5,294 nucleotides of DNA. It comes from an uncultured Bacteroidales bacterium. GTDB lineage: Bacteria > Bacteroidota > Bacteroidia > Bacteroidales > Lentimicrobiaceae. The stretch covers positions 1 through 5,294 of the forward strand of contig CALMDN010000274.1 in assembly GCA_937864935.1 (NCBI GenBank). Direction: 5' to 3'. A program made the translations under genes and the position numbers. Position 1 is the first letter of the stretch. The number at the start of each line of letters is the position of its first letter. The notes under the pieces are model-generated. The model was given only the letters and a program-made list of their open reading frames with translations, ran no database searches and was not told the DNA's origin. Shown here piece after piece: positions 4,689 through 5,294 of the stretch.

Positions 4689-5294
4689 TGATGAACCGCT
4701 TGCACTGAAAAAAATCAGTGGTTTTATTGCCCGTGTTGAATACCTGAACCTGGTACGGACTTTCGACGATGCGTTGGAAGTTGCAGGTTTCCTGAAAACA
4801 AACAAGGTTGGCCTTATATTCCTCGATATCAGAATGAAACATCTTTCCGGACTCCGGTTTCTTGAATCTGTTGAGCACCGGCCTCCGGTGATCATTACAA
4901 GCGCATGGGATGAATATGCGGTGAAGGGATATGAACTTAACGTGGCCGGATACCTGGTAAAACCGTTTTCGTTTGAGAAATTCCTGAAGGCGGTGGAAAA
5001 AATTTACGGGCAGCAACATGCCCGAAAAGCAGAGTCGGGCCCTGATTGCATCTTTGTGAAAACGGAATACCGCATCGAGAAAGTAGACCTGAAGGATATT
5101 CTGTTCATCCGGGGCATGAAGGACTACCTGCAGATCGTAACTCCGACGAAGAACATCATGACCCTTCAGACATTCAGGACCCTTCAGCTGGTGCTGCCAG
5201 AGGTCAGTTTTCAACGGGTACACAATTCCTATATTGTTGCCCTTGAACATATTGATCACATTGAACGCAACAGGATAAAAATTGCCGGCGAACT
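4663..5294 (+). CDS. LytTR family response regulator (3' end cut by window)
   Basis: An open frame from ATG 4663 runs 210 codons to the window edge without a stop. Residues 1-113 are a receiver domain: acidic pair Asp9-Asp10 in IAIDDEP, phospho-acceptor Asp55 in LIFLDIRM, Thr79-Ser80, and Lys100-Pro101 in GYLVKPF. The common DxxMP has Lys59 in place of Pro, a mild deviation. From about residue 129 a LytTR DNA-binding domain begins (FVKTEYRIEKVDLKDILFI, then MKDYLQI), with the diagnostic FQRVHNSYIVAL and HIDHIERNRIKI near the cut. Family members are usually 230-250 residues, so only a short C-terminus should be missing. The start overlaps the kinase gene by 26 bases with no ribosome site, indicating translational coupling. 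It is the kinase's cognate partner and a transcription regulator with unknown targets. Confidence 0.93.
   Translation, partial: MKIHCIAIDDEPLALKKISGFIARVEYLNLVRTFDDALEVAGFLKTNKVGLIFLDIRMKHLSGLRFLESVEHRPPVIITSAWDEYAVKGYELNVAGYLVKPFSFEKFLKAVEKIYGQQHARKAESGPDCIFVKTEYRIEKVDLKDILFIRGMKDYLQIVTPTKNIMTLQTFRTLQLVLPEVSFQRVHNSYIVALEHIDHIERNRIKIAGE

Noticed and set aside
4636..5259. 207-codon minus-strand frame opposite the response regulator
   Set aside because: It lies wholly antisense to the clear receiver-LytTR gene and the end of the kinase gene. Its translation shows no domain features.
1..5294. CRISPR array, tRNA, rRNA, riboswitch or insertion-sequence genes
   Set aside because: On reading I found no regularly spaced repeats, cloverleaf with anticodon, conserved rRNA stretch or transposase motif.

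Overview
The window looks like a fragment of a Bacteroidota chromosome, possibly an environmental or metagenomic lineage. The reasons are start codons preceded by A-rich stretches with no Shine-Dalgarno sequence, AT-rich intergenic DNA, a signal peptide ending in Ala-Gln, and a LytS-type histidine kinase followed by a LytTR response regulator. This is inference from style and gene content. No marker gene is present. All supported genes lie on the + strand.

Layout: (a) 1-69 may be the last 22 codons of an upstream gene. (b) 70-283 is AT-rich leader DNA with two small inverted repeats. (c) 284-1507 and 1520-2125 form a tight two-gene unit, an ABC/RecF-like AAA ATPase (AAA_21/AAA_15 type) followed by a DUF4276-type protein with TOPRIM-like acidic motifs. 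This is the most interesting locus here. Its design, an OLD/SMC-like ATPase plus a separate TOPRIM-like putative nuclease, parallels known phage-defence pairs, but its function is not shown by the sequence. (d) 2126-2373 is intergenic: an AT-rich half with inverted repeats, then a more GC-balanced half. (e) 2374-3387 encodes a secreted S41-family (TSPc) peptidase-like protein. (f) 3388-3698 is intergenic, with two competing hairpins, a palindrome and a 14-bp direct repeat at 21-bp spacing upstream of the next operon; part of it may belong to a dispersed extragenic repeat. (g) 3699-4688 and 4663-5294 encode a membrane LytS/YehU-type sensor histidine kinase and an overlapping LytTR response regulator, which is cut by the window end.

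How they work together: the ATPase and DUF4276 genes are almost certainly co-transcribed and probably form one complex or system. The kinase and regulator overlap by 26 bp and should be translationally coupled. The kinase would pass phosphate to Asp55 of the regulator, whose LytTR domain binds DNA, possibly at the paired direct repeat upstream of its own operon. The S41 gene stands alone between the two units, and nothing in the sequence ties it functionally to either.
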